The notes: generated by a model not told the origin, from the sequence alone. Counted from the first letter of the stretch, positions 17,817 to 26,495 are shown. The stretch is DNA of 64,000 nucleotides from Acetofilamentum sp. (GCA_020721805.1 DYMB01000002.1:43899-107898); one strand, 5' to 3'. Numbers and translations are program-made.

Positions 17817-19442
17817 ATGTTAAAAAGAATTGAGGAAATATGTGACAGTTTAAATATTGAAAATGAAAATATGATCCTTTATGGAAAATATATCGCTAAA
17901 ATAGATCTTAAAGAGAGAGAAAAAAGGAAAAAATTTGGAAAAATGATTCTTGTTACAGCGATGAATCCCACACCGTATGGTGAGGGTAAGACAACGGTAT
18001 CTATAGGATTATCGGATGCTTTAAATTATTTGAATAAAAAATCTATCGTTTGTTTAAGAGAACCATCTCTTGGTCCTGTTTTCGGTGTAAAAGGTGGAGC
18101 CACAGGAGGTGGATTGGCAAAGATCGAACCATCAACGCAGATAAATCTCCATTTCACCGGTGATATACACGCTGTTACTTCTGCACATAACCTTTTAGCA
18201 GCGATGATCGATAACGCTTATTCAAGGAAAAATTTATCCCATTTTCAACCGAGGGATATATTTTTCCATAGGGTACTGGATATGAACGATAGATCTTTAA
18301 GGAAGGTAATAATAGGAGTCGGTGATGATAGTGGACAGATAAGGGAATCGAAATTCGAAATAACAGCAGCATCAGAGGTTATGGCTATTCTCGGTTTATC
18401 CTATGATCTTAAAGAACTCAAGGAAAGGTTATCAAAGATCCTAATAGGTATTTCTATTGAAAATAAACCTGTCTTTTCTTCCGATGTTGGTGCACAGGAA
18501 GCGATGACAATACTTTTAAAGGATGCTCTCAATCCAAATCTTGTTCAGACTTTAAACAACAATCCTGCTTTTGTTCACACTGGACCTTTTGCTAATATAG
18601 CACATGGAACCTGTTCCATCACTTCGATAGATCTCGCTTTAAGACTATCAGATTATGTTGTTGTTGAAGCAGGATTTGGAAGTGATCTCGGTGGCGAAAA
18701 ATTTATCGATATAGTTGGTAGAAACAAAAAGATGAATCCACCAGATTTTGTAGTTATCGTTGCAACACTCCGTGCTATTAAACATCATGGAGGAGTTAAA
18801 GTTAAAAATATGAATGAAAGAAATTTTGATGCTGTTAAAAACGGTTTCTCCAATCTTGAAAAACATATAGAAAATATGAAATATTTCAACATAAAAACCG
18901 TAGTCGCTCTTAACAGATTCACAGATGATGATCCTGAGGAGATAAAACTTCTTGAAGATCTTGTAAGAGAGAAAGGTTGCGAAATTTTTACCATCGATGT
19001 TTTCAACAAAGGTTATAAAGGTGCACTTTCCCTTGCTGATTATATTTCAAAAAATATCGAAAAAAATTCTCAAGAGGTAAGATATGCTTATGAACTTACG
19101 GATCCTGTTGAAGAAAAGATTAAAAAGATAGCATACAATATCTATGGAGCCTATGGTATCGTTATAAACAGGAAGGTAAAAGAGAAAATAAGTTTTATAG
19201 ATGAGTTGGGATTCAACAATCTCCCCATATGTATCGCCAAAACGCAGTATTCACTTTCTGATAACGAAAAGATGCTTGGAAGACCCAAAAACTTTAATAT
19301 TGAGATAAAGGATATTAAGATTTCAAGCGGTGCTGGATTTCTCGTTGTTTATCTTGGAAATATAATGACTATGCCTGGCCTTCCAGATGAACCAGCCTCT
19401 TTAAAAATGTTCATAGATGAAAAAGGTAATATAAAACTTTAA
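17817..19442 (+). CDS. fhs: Formate-tetrahydrofolate ligase
   Basis: Fhs makes 10-formyl-THF from formate, THF and ATP. The N-terminal P-loop-like signature TPYGEGKTTVSIGLSDAL, the GPVFGVKGGATGGG segment and the FTGDIHAVTSAHNL stretch are diagnostic. At 541 residues it is slightly shorter than the usual 556. An AAGGAG ribosome site precedes the ATG. It appears to be a single-gene transcript, since a second promoter stands between it and the next gene. It can feed purine synthesis (purH is at 49-51 kb) or work in reverse to yield ATP in amino-acid fermenters. The direction is not visible from sequence. Confidence 0.97.
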   Translation: MLKRIEEICDSLNIENENMILYGKYIAKIDLKEREKRKKFGKMILVTAMNPTPYGEGKTTVSIGLSDALNYLNKKSIVCLREPSLGPVFGVKGGATGGGLAKIEPSTQINLHFTGDIHAVTSAHNLLAAMIDNAYSRKNLSHFQPRDIFFHRVLDMNDRSLRKVIIGVGDDSGQIRESKFEITAASEVMAILGLSYDLKELKERLSKILIGISIENKPVFSSDVGAQEAMTILLKDALNPNLVQTLNNNPAFVHTGPFANIAHGTCSITSIDLALRLSDYVVVEAGFGSDLGGEKFIDIVGRNKKMNPPDFVVIVATLRAIKHHGGVKVKNMNERNFDAVKNGFSNLEKHIENMKYFNIKTVVALNRFTDDDPEEIKLLEDLVREKGCEIFTIDVFNKGYKGALSLADYISKNIEKNSQEVRYAYELTDPVEEKIKKIAYNIYGAYGIVINRKVKEKISFIDELGFNNLPICIAKTQYSLSDNEKMLGRPKNFNIEIKDIKISSGAGFLVVYLGNIMTMPGLPDEPASLKMFIDEKGNIKL

Positions 19443-19450
19443 ATCTTTTA

Positions 19451-19478
19451 TTGACAATTTTATTTAAATAAATAGAAT
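19451..19478 (+). promoter_or_regulatory. Promoter of the methylmalonyl-CoA operon
   Basis: Consensus TTGACA (19451-19456), a 16-bp spacer and TAGAAT (19473-19478) lie just after the fhs stop and 24 bp ahead of the mutase ATG. A GAGG ribosome site sits between. Confidence 0.65.
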
Positions 19479-19502
19479 TAAAATAATAAACTCTGAGGAT
19501 GT

Positions 19503-21071
19503 ATGGAAGATAAAAAATTTAATTCATCCGGTATAGAACTTAAAAGTTGTTATTTCAATGATGATTTGAAAAAGGAACCTGAACTTGGAAAACCTGGCGA
19601 ATATCCATTCACAAGAGGTGTTTATTCCACGATGTATAGAGGAAAACCGTGGACAATGAGGCAATATGCTGGATTCGGCACTGCCGAGGAGACAAACAAG
19701 AGATTCAAATATCTTCTTGAAAATGGTCAAACAGGGTTATCAGTAGCCTTCGATCTACCAACACAACTTGGACTCGATTCTGACGATCCTTTATCAAACG
19801 GTGAGGTTGGAAAAGTTGGAGTTGCCATTTCAACTATAGACGATATGGCTCTTCTTTTCGACGGTATTCCTCTTGATAAGGTTTCAACCTCAATGACCAT
19901 TAACGCTTCCTCTATGATAATACTTGCTATGTATATCATCGTGGCAAAAAAAAGTGGTGTTGGAATGGATAAACTTTCAGGTACCATACAGAACGATATA
20001 TTGAAAGAATATACTGCAAGGGGAAACTATATTTTTCCACCTGAACCATCGATGAGATTAACGGCTGACATATTTGAGTTCTGTTCAAAAAATCTTCCCA
20101 AATGGAATACAATTTCAATATCTGGTTATCATATAAGGGAGGCTGGTTCAACCGCTGTTCAAGAACTCGCTTTCACATTCGCTGACGCGATAGCATATGT
20201 TGAATATGCTATGAAAAAAGGACTTGCCGTTGATCAATTCGCACCAAGGTTATCCTTCTTCTTCAACGCTCACAACAATTTCTTTGAGGAGATTGCAAAA
20301 TTCAGAGCTGCAAGAAGGATATGGGCAAAAATAATGAAAGAGAAGTTTAAATCTAAGAATCCAAAGAGTATGATGTTAAGATTTCATACTCAGACAGCAG
20401 GTTCAATGTTGACAGCTCAGCAACCTGCCAACAACATAGTAAGGGTTGCATTACAGGCACTCTCCTCTGTTTTGGGAGGAACCCAATCACTCCACACCAA
20501 TTCGTATGATGAAGCACTCGCATTACCAACAGAGGAATCTGTTAGAATCGCTTTAAGAACACAGCAAATAATTGCATATGAAAGTGGAGTATGCGATGTA
20601 GCGGATCCACTTGGAGGAAGTTATTACATAGAAAGTTTAACAGACGAGATAGAAAAACTGGTCTGGGAATATCTTGGAAAAATAGAGAAGATGGGAGGTG
20701 CTGTCAAGTGTGTTGAATCAGGTTATTTTAAAAATGAGATACATAACTCTTCTTACAGCTTTCAGAAAGATGTGGAATCGGGGGAAAAAATAATAGTTGG
20801 ACTCAACAGGTTTACAATCGAAGAGGAAATAAAGACAAACCTTATGAAGATAGATGAATCGGTTGAGTTGAAAAGGAAGGAAATTTTAAAAAATTTCAGA
20901 CAGAAAAGAGATAACGAACAAGTAAAAAAGATACTTGAAAAGATTTCACAGGTTTGTGATACGGATGAAAATCTCTTTCCATATGTTTTAGAAGCGGTTG
21001 AAAATAAAGCCACTATGGGAGAGATAATAAATGTAATGAAAAATAAATGGGGGTTATTCGATAATGATTAA
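19503..21071 (+). CDS. Methylmalonyl-CoA mutase, catalytic (large) subunit
   Basis: This enzyme interconverts succinyl-CoA and methylmalonyl-CoA using adenosylcobalamin. The TIM-barrel signatures YPFTRGVYSTMYRGKPWTMR, RQYAGFGTAEETN and FDLPTQLGLDSDDP are near the N-terminus, and the SLHTNSYDEALALPTE segment near residue 330. The 522-residue length corresponds to the catalytic subunit of split mutases. The B12-binding domain (DxHxxG) is absent from this protein and from the window, so the small subunit must be encoded elsewhere. The epimerase gene overlaps its 3' end by 8 bp. Confidence 0.94.
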   Translation: MEDKKFNSSGIELKSCYFNDDLKKEPELGKPGEYPFTRGVYSTMYRGKPWTMRQYAGFGTAEETNKRFKYLLENGQTGLSVAFDLPTQLGLDSDDPLSNGEVGKVGVAISTIDDMALLFDGIPLDKVSTSMTINASSMIILAMYIIVAKKSGVGMDKLSGTIQNDILKEYTARGNYIFPPEPSMRLTADIFEFCSKNLPKWNTISISGYHIREAGSTAVQELAFTFADAIAYVEYAMKKGLAVDQFAPRLSFFFNAHNNFFEEIAKFRAARRIWAKIMKEKFKSKNPKSMMLRFHTQTAGSMLTAQQPANNIVRVALQALSSVLGGTQSLHTNSYDEALALPTEESVRIALRTQQIIAYESGVCDVADPLGGSYYIESLTDEIEKLVWEYLGKIEKMGGAVKCVESGYFKNEIHNSSYSFQKDVESGEKIIVGLNRFTIEEEIKTNLMKIDESVELKRKEILKNFRQKRDNEQVKKILEKISQVCDTDENLFPYVLEAVENKATMGEIINVMKNKWGLFDND

Positions 21072-21483
21072 AAAATTCAATCACATTTCAATCGCAGTTT
21101 CCGATCTTTCAAAAAGTAAAAAGATTTTTGAAGAAATTTTTAACAAAAAATGTGATATGGAAGTTGAGGTTTCAGATCAAAAAGTAAAGGTTGCTATGTT
21201 TAACATAGGTGGAGTGCTTTTTGAGATAATACAACCAACGGATATGGACACATCGATAGCACAGTTTGTTGACAACAGAGGGAACGCTTTGCACCATATC
21301 GCCTTTTCTGTTGATGATTTACAGAAAACAATAGAAGAGTATATCAAAAAAGGTTACAAGATGATAGATCAGAAACCAAGAATGGGTGCCGAGGGCAATC
21401 CAATAGCATTTATGCATCCAAAATCATCAGATGGTATTTTAATCGAGTTTGTTGAGGAAAAAGGGGAGAACAAAGATGAATAA
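21064..21483 (+). CDS. mce: Methylmalonyl-CoA epimerase
   Basis: The epimerase interconverts the (R) and (S) forms of methylmalonyl-CoA, linking the mutase to carboxylation or decarboxylation steps. It is a 139-residue vicinal-oxygen-chelate protein. The first repeat starts FNHISIAVSDL with a metal-binding His, the second has LHHIAFSVDDL, and the third ligand lies in ILIEFVEE. It overlaps the mutase by 8 bp and the acyltransferase by 8 bp, so the three are surely one transcript. Confidence 0.93.
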   Translation: MIKKFNHISIAVSDLSKSKKIFEEIFNKKCDMEVEVSDQKVKVAMFNIGGVLFEIIQPTDMDTSIAQFVDNRGNALHHIAFSVDDLQKTIEEYIKKGYKMIDQKPRMGAEGNPIAFMHPKSSDGILIEFVEEKGENKDE

Positions 21484-22378
21484 TTTTAAAATTTTCGAAG
21501 AAAAATTGAAAGAAAGAAAAATCAAAGCAAAGGTTGCCATTGTTAACGCAACGATAGACTCAGCGATAGATGCAGCAGTTGAAGCGGCAAAAAAGGGTTT
21601 CGCTTATCCAATATTTATAGGAAAAAAGGAAAAGATTGAGGAACTTCTTAAGAAGGTTGATTACAAAAACGAATATGAGATTATAGATTCTGCTGATGAA
21701 GTTCAATCTGCAAAAATAGCGGTATCTCTTGTCAAGGAAAAAAAGGCAGATGTTATTCTTAAAGGATCGATTACAACTTCAAATTTTATGAAACCTATTT
21801 TAAGTAAGGATAATGGTATAGTAAAACCGGGTTCACTTGTTTCACACATATCTGTCTTCTCTCTTCCAACATATCACAAATTTCTAATAGTAACGGATGT
21901 TGCCATAAACATAATGCCAACGCTTGAAGAAAAAGTCAAGATAGTTAAAAATGCGATTGAACTTGCCATAAACCTTGATATACAGAAACCAAAGGTTGCC
22001 ATACTCGCGGCAGCGGAAACTGTGAATTTAAAGATGCCTTCTTCGGTTGATGCAGCGATAATTGCAAAGATGGGTGATAGGGGTGTCTTTGGTGATGCGA
22101 TAGTGGAAGGACCAATGGCTTTAGATCTTGCTGTTTCAAAGGAAGCGTGTGAAGAAAAAAAATTCCATAGTCCTGTAGGTGCGGATGCTGATATAGTTGT
22201 TGCTCCAGAGATAGATGCTGGAAATGTTTTATATAAATCTTTAACAAAACTTGCAAAAGCGGATCTTGCAGCGATACTGGTTGGTACACTCGTTCCCGTT
22301 GTTCTAACATCAAGAGGTGATACCGCTGAAATAAAATACTGGTCACTCGTTCTTGCAATGATGATGTTAAAAAAATAG
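21476..22378 (+). CDS. ptb: Phosphate butyryltransferase-family acyltransferase
   Basis: This family exchanges CoA for phosphate on acyl-CoA, giving an acyl phosphate for ATP formation. It is 300 residues long, as usual. Landmarks are the ADVILKGSITTSNFMKPIL segment, PTYHKFLIVTDVAIN and the C-terminal VPVVLTSRGD. I take the ATG at 21476 because GGGGAG lies 6 bases ahead; an in-frame ATG at 21449 has no such site. Downstream of the mutase and epimerase, its substrate may be propionyl-CoA or a branched acyl-CoA rather than butyryl-CoA. That is inference. A matching kinase is not in the window. Confidence 0.88.
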   Translation: MNNFKIFEEKLKERKIKAKVAIVNATIDSAIDAAVEAAKKGFAYPIFIGKKEKIEELLKKVDYKNEYEIIDSADEVQSAKIAVSLVKEKKADVILKGSITTSNFMKPILSKDNGIVKPGSLVSHISVFSLPTYHKFLIVTDVAINIMPTLEEKVKIVKNAIELAINLDIQKPKVAILAAAETVNLKMPSSVDAAIIAKMGDRGVFGDAIVEGPMALDLAVSKEACEEKKFHSPVGADADIVVAPEIDAGNVLYKSLTKLAKADLAAILVGTLVPVVLTSRGDTAEIKYWSLVLAMMMLKK

Positions 22379-22387
22379 AGGTTTATG

Positions 22388-22816
22388 ATGAAAATTTCTA
22401 TAGGTAGTGATCATAGAGGCTTTAAAATAAAAGAGAAGATAAAGAAGTGTGATGATTTTGAGTTTATAGATAGAGGCACTTTTTCTGAAGAATCTACAGA
22501 TTATCCTGATTATGCTAAACTCGTTGCAGATGATATTTTACAAAAAAGGGCTGATTTTGGGATTCTGATCTGTTATACAGGGATCGGAATGTCTATATCT
22601 GCTAATAAAATAAAAGGGATAAGAGCAGCATATGTTATCGATGAAGAGTATGCTTTACTAGCAAGGAAACATAATGATGCCAACATCCTTGTTCTTGGTG
22701 CAAAGGTTGTTGAAAATAAAGATCTCTGCAAAATTGTAAAACTCTTTACAGAGCAGACTTTTGAAGGTGGAAGACATTTAAAAAGGATAGAAAAAATTTC
22801 GTCTTTAGAAAACTGA
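22388..22816 (+). CDS. rpiB: Ribose-5-phosphate isomerase B
   Basis: RpiB interconverts ribose 5-phosphate and ribulose 5-phosphate. The N-terminal IGSDHRGF phosphate and substrate loop, the catalytic cysteine in CYTGIGMSISANK and the late RKHNDANILVLGA segment are diagnostic. The usual CGTGIG loop reads CYTGIG here, a Gly-to-Tyr change next to the nucleophile. Two adjacent ATG codons exist. The second (22388) gives the canonical MKISIGSDH start and has better spacing from AGAGG. It is the last gene of the methylmalonyl operon, 9 bp after ptb. Confidence 0.9.
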   Translation: MKISIGSDHRGFKIKEKIKKCDDFEFIDRGTFSEESTDYPDYAKLVADDILQKRADFGILICYTGIGMSISANKIKGIRAAYVIDEEYALLARKHNDANILVLGAKVVENKDLCKIVKLFTEQTFEGGRHLKRIEKISSLEN

Positions 22817-22833
22817 TTAAAGATTATAAAATA

Positions 22834-22862
22834 TTGACATTTTTAGATCTATGTTTTAAAAT
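22834..22862 (+). promoter_or_regulatory. Promoter of tRNA-Ala and the downstream lipoprotein genes
   Basis: Consensus TTGACA (22834-22839), a 17-bp spacer and TAAAAT (22857-22862). The predicted start point is about 6 bases ahead of the mature tRNA 5' end. Confidence 0.7.
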
Positions 22863-22875
22863 AACAAAAATTAGT

Positions 22876-22948
22876 GGGGCTATAGCGCAGTTGGGAGCGC
22901 GTTTGACTGGCAGTCAAAAGGTCACGGGTTCGACTCCCGTTAGCTCCA
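22876..22948 (+). tRNA. tRNA-Ala (anticodon GGC)
   Basis: A full cloverleaf is present. The acceptor GGGGCTA pairs with TAGCTCC and contains the G3-U70 wobble that identifies alanine tRNAs. The anticodon stem TTTGA/TCAAA holds loop CTGGCAG (anticodon GGC), and the T arm ACGGG/CCCGT holds loop TTCGACT. The discriminator is A and CCA is not encoded. No terminator separates it from the gene 22 bp downstream. Confidence 0.96.
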
Positions 22949-22970
22949 TTTTAAACAGGAGGTTAAATAG

Positions 22971-23420
22971 ATGAGAAGGTTTTGGTCGCTTACATTGATT
23001 TTTTTGATCATATTTGTATCAATCATTTCCTGTTCTAAAAATAAAGGCACATTTATAGATTTTGCTTCTATAAAGGATGCACAGAGAACGATGACAAAAT
23101 TGACAAACCTTATGGAACAATACTATGTTGAACATGAATCTTATCCTTCCACACAGGAAGATTTTGAAGAGAAAATCAGACCTTATTTTATAACAAAAAA
23201 TGCCGAAGGACAGGATGTTGACAAATGGGTTGAAATGGTCGAACATGTTTTTGCTGATAAAAAAATATATTATCAGACAAACGATCCTAAAAAAAACTAT
23301 TTTGCTTATGGAAGAGCAAAAGATTCAAACAAAACTATAGTTTTTTGCAGACCCCCTATTCAACATGTTGATACAACTGTTTTAAAAGATGAAAATTCAA
23401 ATAAACCAGTAGGTAAATAA
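22971..23420 (+). CDS. Small lipoprotein with pseudopilin-like sequence
   Basis: A basic start (MRRFW), hydrophobic core and lipobox IISC (Cys21) mark a lipoprotein. The mature part begins with a helix and then LTNLMEQYYVEHESYPST, which resembles the segment after the N-terminal helix in type II pseudopilins (extended Y-x-x-x-x-x-x-Y-P). The rest is mixed alpha/beta without a recognised motif. An AGGAGG site precedes the ATG. It follows tRNA-Ala directly and precedes a TPR lipoprotein by 12 bp. The function is unknown. Confidence 0.6.
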   Translation: MRRFWSLTLIFLIIFVSIISCSKNKGTFIDFASIKDAQRTMTKLTNLMEQYYVEHESYPSTQEDFEEKIRPYFITKNAEGQDVDKWVEMVEHVFADKKIYYQTNDPKKNYFAYGRAKDSNKTIVFCRPPIQHVDTTVLKDENSNKPVGK

Positions 23421-23432
23421 GGAGATTTTAAA

Positions 23433-24596
23433 ATGGGTAGAAAAAGTTTAATTATCTTTATAGTGATACTTGTATTGATTTTAAGTTGTCAGGCTACAAC
23501 TCAATCAACGCCAAAGATTGAAACAACAACTGAAAATGTTTCTGAAGCCGTAAAATACTTTGATTTTGGAAAAGAATATTTGAAAAATAAAATCTATGAT
23601 TCCGCTATCAGAAATTTTCAAAAATCTATAGAGGAAAGTTTAGATTTTATAGAAGCGTATAACGGACTTGGATTAAGTTTTGAAGGTAAAATGGATTATA
23701 CCAGAGCAGAATCACTTTATAATTTTATGATCACAAATTTTTCCAAAAATGCTGAAGGATATGTTAACCTTGGAAATCTTTATTCAAAAATGAAAAAATA
23801 TAATGATGCTGAGAAATTTTATTTTGACGCTCTTTCTGTCGATTCGATGAACTCAAAAGCATATTTTGGACTTGCACAGATATATGAATACATTTCTCCT
23901 TCAAAAAAAGAGTTAACAAAATTGAAATGTTATGAGAAAGCGTGCACTTTTGATCCCGAGAATCTAAAAGCGGCATACTCATATGCAAAAGCACTTATAA
24001 AGATAGAGGAGTATCAAAAGGCAGTAGATCTTTTGAAAAAAATTTCAGAAGCACATCCAACATTCGTAGAGCCCCTTTCAAATCTTGCTGAAGCATACCT
24101 CGAAACGAAACAATATCAAAAATCTATAGAAACTTACAATAAAGTTAACCAACTTGATTCAACGATAGTTAACACATACCTTGGACTTGCAAGAGCATAT
24201 CAGGGGCTTAAGGATTACAACCAGGCAGAAAAAAACTATTCTAAGATGATTTCACTTATGCCATATTCAATCGTTCCATATCTTTACCTTGGTCAGATGT
24301 ATATTGAAATAAAAAATTATGATAAGGCTATAGGTTATCTTGAAAAGGCACTTGCAAAAAGTCCAAATGATGTCAACGCCTTGCTTCTTATGGCTCAATC
24401 ATATTTTTTGAAAGTTGATCCTTTTAACGCAAAAAAAAGTGATGAAAATTATCAGGAAGCTCTTAAATTACTTGAGAAATCAAGTTCATATTTCAAAAAG
24501 ATTATAGATCTTAAAGGTAAATATTTAAAAGAAGCACAGACAGGTCTTGAAAATATAGAAAAAAGAAAAAAGGATATCGATCCAACAAGGTGGTAA
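23433..24596 (+). CDS. TPR-repeat lipoprotein
   Basis: A signal peptide with lipobox LILSC (Cys19) is followed by about eight tetratricopeptide repeats spanning residues 35-335, with the classic pattern (for example AYNGLGLSFEGKMDYTRAESLY and PYLYLGQMYIEIKNYDKAIGYL). TPR lipoproteins of this type scaffold outer-membrane or periplasmic assemblies; BamD and PilF/PilW are comparable cases. The neighbouring genes encode another lipoprotein and a small Omp85-like barrel, so a role in envelope assembly or secretion is plausible. That link is inferred. Confidence 0.8.
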   Translation: MGRKSLIIFIVILVLILSCQATTQSTPKIETTTENVSEAVKYFDFGKEYLKNKIYDSAIRNFQKSIEESLDFIEAYNGLGLSFEGKMDYTRAESLYNFMITNFSKNAEGYVNLGNLYSKMKKYNDAEKFYFDALSVDSMNSKAYFGLAQIYEYISPSKKELTKLKCYEKACTFDPENLKAAYSYAKALIKIEEYQKAVDLLKKISEAHPTFVEPLSNLAEAYLETKQYQKSIETYNKVNQLDSTIVNTYLGLARAYQGLKDYNQAEKNYSKMISLMPYSIVPYLYLGQMYIEIKNYDKAIGYLEKALAKSPNDVNALLLMAQSYFLKVDPFNAKKSDENYQEALKLLEKSSSYFKKIIDLKGKYLKEAQTGLENIEKRKKDIDPTRW

Positions 24597-24636
24597 AATA
24601 AACGCGAAATGAAATTGGTAAAATGGGAGGTGGTAA

Positions 24637-24993
24637 ATGGTTGATAAAATTTTTGGTTTGATTAAGCTCACCATTTTTATTTTGATCGTTGGACTTTTGG
24701 GTTATAGCGGATGGCAGTATATGGTTATGGAGATTAAAAACTATCAAATCAAAGAAGAGATAACTAGAGTTCTTTATGGTGAAATAAGAAACGATGAATA
24801 TATCGTTAAAGAAAAAGTTCTTGAAAAACTTAACAAAAAGGGAGTTAATTTAACCTATGATGATCTGAATGTTGTAAAAGAAGAATACTCCTGCCATATT
24901 GAATTTACTTATATTGATTCAATAACTATACCTATTATCAAAAAATCTTTCTATTTTGAAAAGGAGATCAATACAACTGTTACACCTCAGTAA
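24637..24993 (+). CDS. Single-pass membrane protein, DUF4845-like shape
   Basis: This 118-residue protein has one N-terminal membrane helix (residues about 7-25) and a small soluble domain. The domain has a helical first half (KEEITRVLYGEIRNDEYIVKEKVLEKL) and a beta second half (VVKEEYSCHIEFTYIDSITIPII, then KKSFYFEKEI). That order resembles DUF4845 proteins, but I could not test it. A GGAGG ribosome site precedes the ATG. The 3' end overlaps the next gene's longest frame, and a terminator-like hairpin follows 35 bp after the stop. Confidence 0.55.
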   Translation: MVDKIFGLIKLTIFILIVGLLGYSGWQYMVMEIKNYQIKEEITRVLYGEIRNDEYIVKEKVLEKLNKKGVNLTYDDLNVVKEEYSCHIEFTYIDSITIPIIKKSFYFEKEINTTVTPQ

Positions 24994-26338
24994 AATATTT
25001 ATTTTCCTTCTTTCTGTTTTTAAATTTACCCTGCTTTTACCATCATTAAGCAGGGTTTATTTTTATGGTAACAATTTTGTTTCAGATCAAATAATTGATT
25101 CCATATTTAACAATTTTAATGTTAAAGATGGAATAGATTCGGTCATTAAAATTTACCTTGAGAATGGATTTCCTTTTATATCGTTAGAAGTGGATTCAGT
25201 TTTAATGAGGGGAGACGCCGATCTATATTTTATAAGAATAAAGGAAAATGGGAAATATTTTGTTGATCATATAGAAAATGTTTCAAATGTTAAGAACTCC
25301 TTTCTAAACGGTTCTTTAAGGTTAAAAAATAAAATTTTTAATGAAAAGTATATTAAAAAGAAATTGAAAGAACTTGATATTCATGATGGAATTTTTGTTG
25401 ATACGATTTTTGATGTTTGCAAATATTCAGACACCTCCGTGGTAATAAAGACCAATATAATACAGGGTAAAATGTCTTCAGTTTCTGGAATTCTTTCAAG
25501 TTCACTTGACACTTTTAAAATCAATGGATTTTTAAATATTCTTTTAAAGAGCCCTTTTGGAAATTTTGATACTTATTCTATAGATTATCAAAGAATAAAA
25601 GGATACAATTCATTTCTTGATGTATATTTTGAATACCCATATTTGTTTTCTTTACCAACTGGAATCTTTGGAAATTTGAGTTTTCAATCTATTGATACGA
25701 CATATAACATAGAGAATTTTAATTTTGGATTTAAAATATTTTTTACAGATAAATTGACTCTTACAACAGGATATGGGCAAAAAAATGTAAATTACATCAA
25801 ATCCGATTCAACGGATTTGAAGGAAAACTACATAAGTGGAGGTCTTGAATATAAAAGTAAAAACTTGCTTTCATCAAGCAAAATTTTTTATAATTTTAAA
25901 AATTTAACAAATAACTGGACAAGTCTTATAGAGAAAGGCGAGTTTAAAAATTTTTACCGTAAAATTGGCTATTCGTTCACTTTTGATTCATATCTCAACT
26001 TTTCCGATTCTTTGAAAGATTATATGAAAATCTTTATAGGTGGTAATAAGAATATTAAAGGTTATCCGGAAGATTTCACTCAGGTTTATAATTTTATCTA
26101 CGGTGAATTTAAAATCGGTTATCTTACAAAACAATTTTTCCCCGGTCTTTTTTTAGATTTTATATTTTATAACATAGAGAATATAAATATTTACAATTCT
26201 TACAGAAATCTTTTATCCTATGGGATATTTTTGATCGCAAAAAATGAAAATTATCAAACAACCATTTATTATGCTTTGAACAGGGATATTTCAATAGTTG
26301 AGGGAAGAGTTCATCTGATATTTTCAGTCTTTTTTTAA
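24956..26338 (+). CDS. Small Omp85/BamA-like outer-membrane protein with POTRA-like N-terminus
   Basis: After a signal sequence (residues about 10-32) comes a POTRA-like region with VYFYGNNFVSDQIIDSIF and a repeat-like second module. A roughly 290-residue barrel follows, with GGNKNIKGYPEDF (a variant of the Omp85 GxRGY motif) and a terminal FF. At 460 residues it is much shorter than BamA or TamA, so it has perhaps two POTRA domains. The start is uncertain: the only standard start is TTG at 24956, which lacks a ribosome site. An AAGGAGA at 24961-24967 would serve a rare CTG at 24977. A terminator-like hairpin lies inside the signal-peptide codons. Confidence 0.7.
   Translation: MKRRSIQLLHLSKIFIFLLSVFKFTLLLPSLSRVYFYGNNFVSDQIIDSIFNNFNVKDGIDSVIKIYLENGFPFISLEVDSVLMRGDADLYFIRIKENGKYFVDHIENVSNVKNSFLNGSLRLKNKIFNEKYIKKKLKELDIHDGIFVDTIFDVCKYSDTSVVIKTNIIQGKMSSVSGILSSSLDTFKINGFLNILLKSPFGNFDTYSIDYQRIKGYNSFLDVYFEYPYLFSLPTGIFGNLSFQSIDTTYNIENFNFGFKIFFTDKLTLTTGYGQKNVNYIKSDSTDLKENYISGGLEYKSKNLLSSSKIFYNFKNLTNNWTSLIEKGEFKNFYRKIGYSFTFDSYLNFSDSLKDYMKIFIGGNKNIKGYPEDFTQVYNFIYGEFKIGYLTKQFFPGLFLDFIFYNIENINIYNSYRNLLSYGIFLIAKNENYQTTIYYALNRDISIVEGRVHLIFSVFF
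25028..25064 (+). terminator. Intrinsic terminator or attenuator inside the start of the Omp85-like gene
   Basis: ACCCTGCTT (25028-25036) and AAGCAGGGT (25048-25056) form a perfect 9-bp stem with an 11-base loop, followed by TTATTTTTA. It stands 35 bp after the stop of the upstream small gene yet within the coding frame of the next, so it may attenuate expression of the barrel protein. Confidence 0.6.
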
Positions 26339-26495
26339 CAGAAAAGTTTCTATCTCTCCAACATATAACCTGTGGTAATCTTTTTGTGGATAATGTTTTA
26401 AAAGTTCTTTTTTTATAAATTTGTTTTCTTTTTATATCATCATAATATATTTTTTTGCAAACTATGGCGAGTCTTGCCTGTTGGTATATTTCCAT
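26324..26495 (-). pseudogene. Possible small gene split by a frameshift at an A7 run
   Basis: On the minus strand an ATG at 26495 opens a frame coding MEIYQQARLAIVCKKIYYDD and onward to residue 29. A second frame continues as KKELLKHYPQKDYHRLYVGE and stops at TGA 26326-26324, 15 bp inside the 3' end of the convergent Omp85-like gene. The frames meet at seven consecutive A residues (26414-26408); loss of one A would join them into a 56-residue protein. It has its own promoter. The first frame does not stop here but runs on antisense to the neighbouring gene. It could be a real small gene with slippage, a sequencing error or a decayed gene. I recognise no family. Confidence 0.4.

Noticed and set aside
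26160-26323. Minus-strand frame antisense to the 3' end of the Omp85-like gene
   Set aside because: It is only the continuation of the unshifted frame from the ATG at 26495. The composition is biased as expected of an antisense shadow, and the other frame gives a better protein end.
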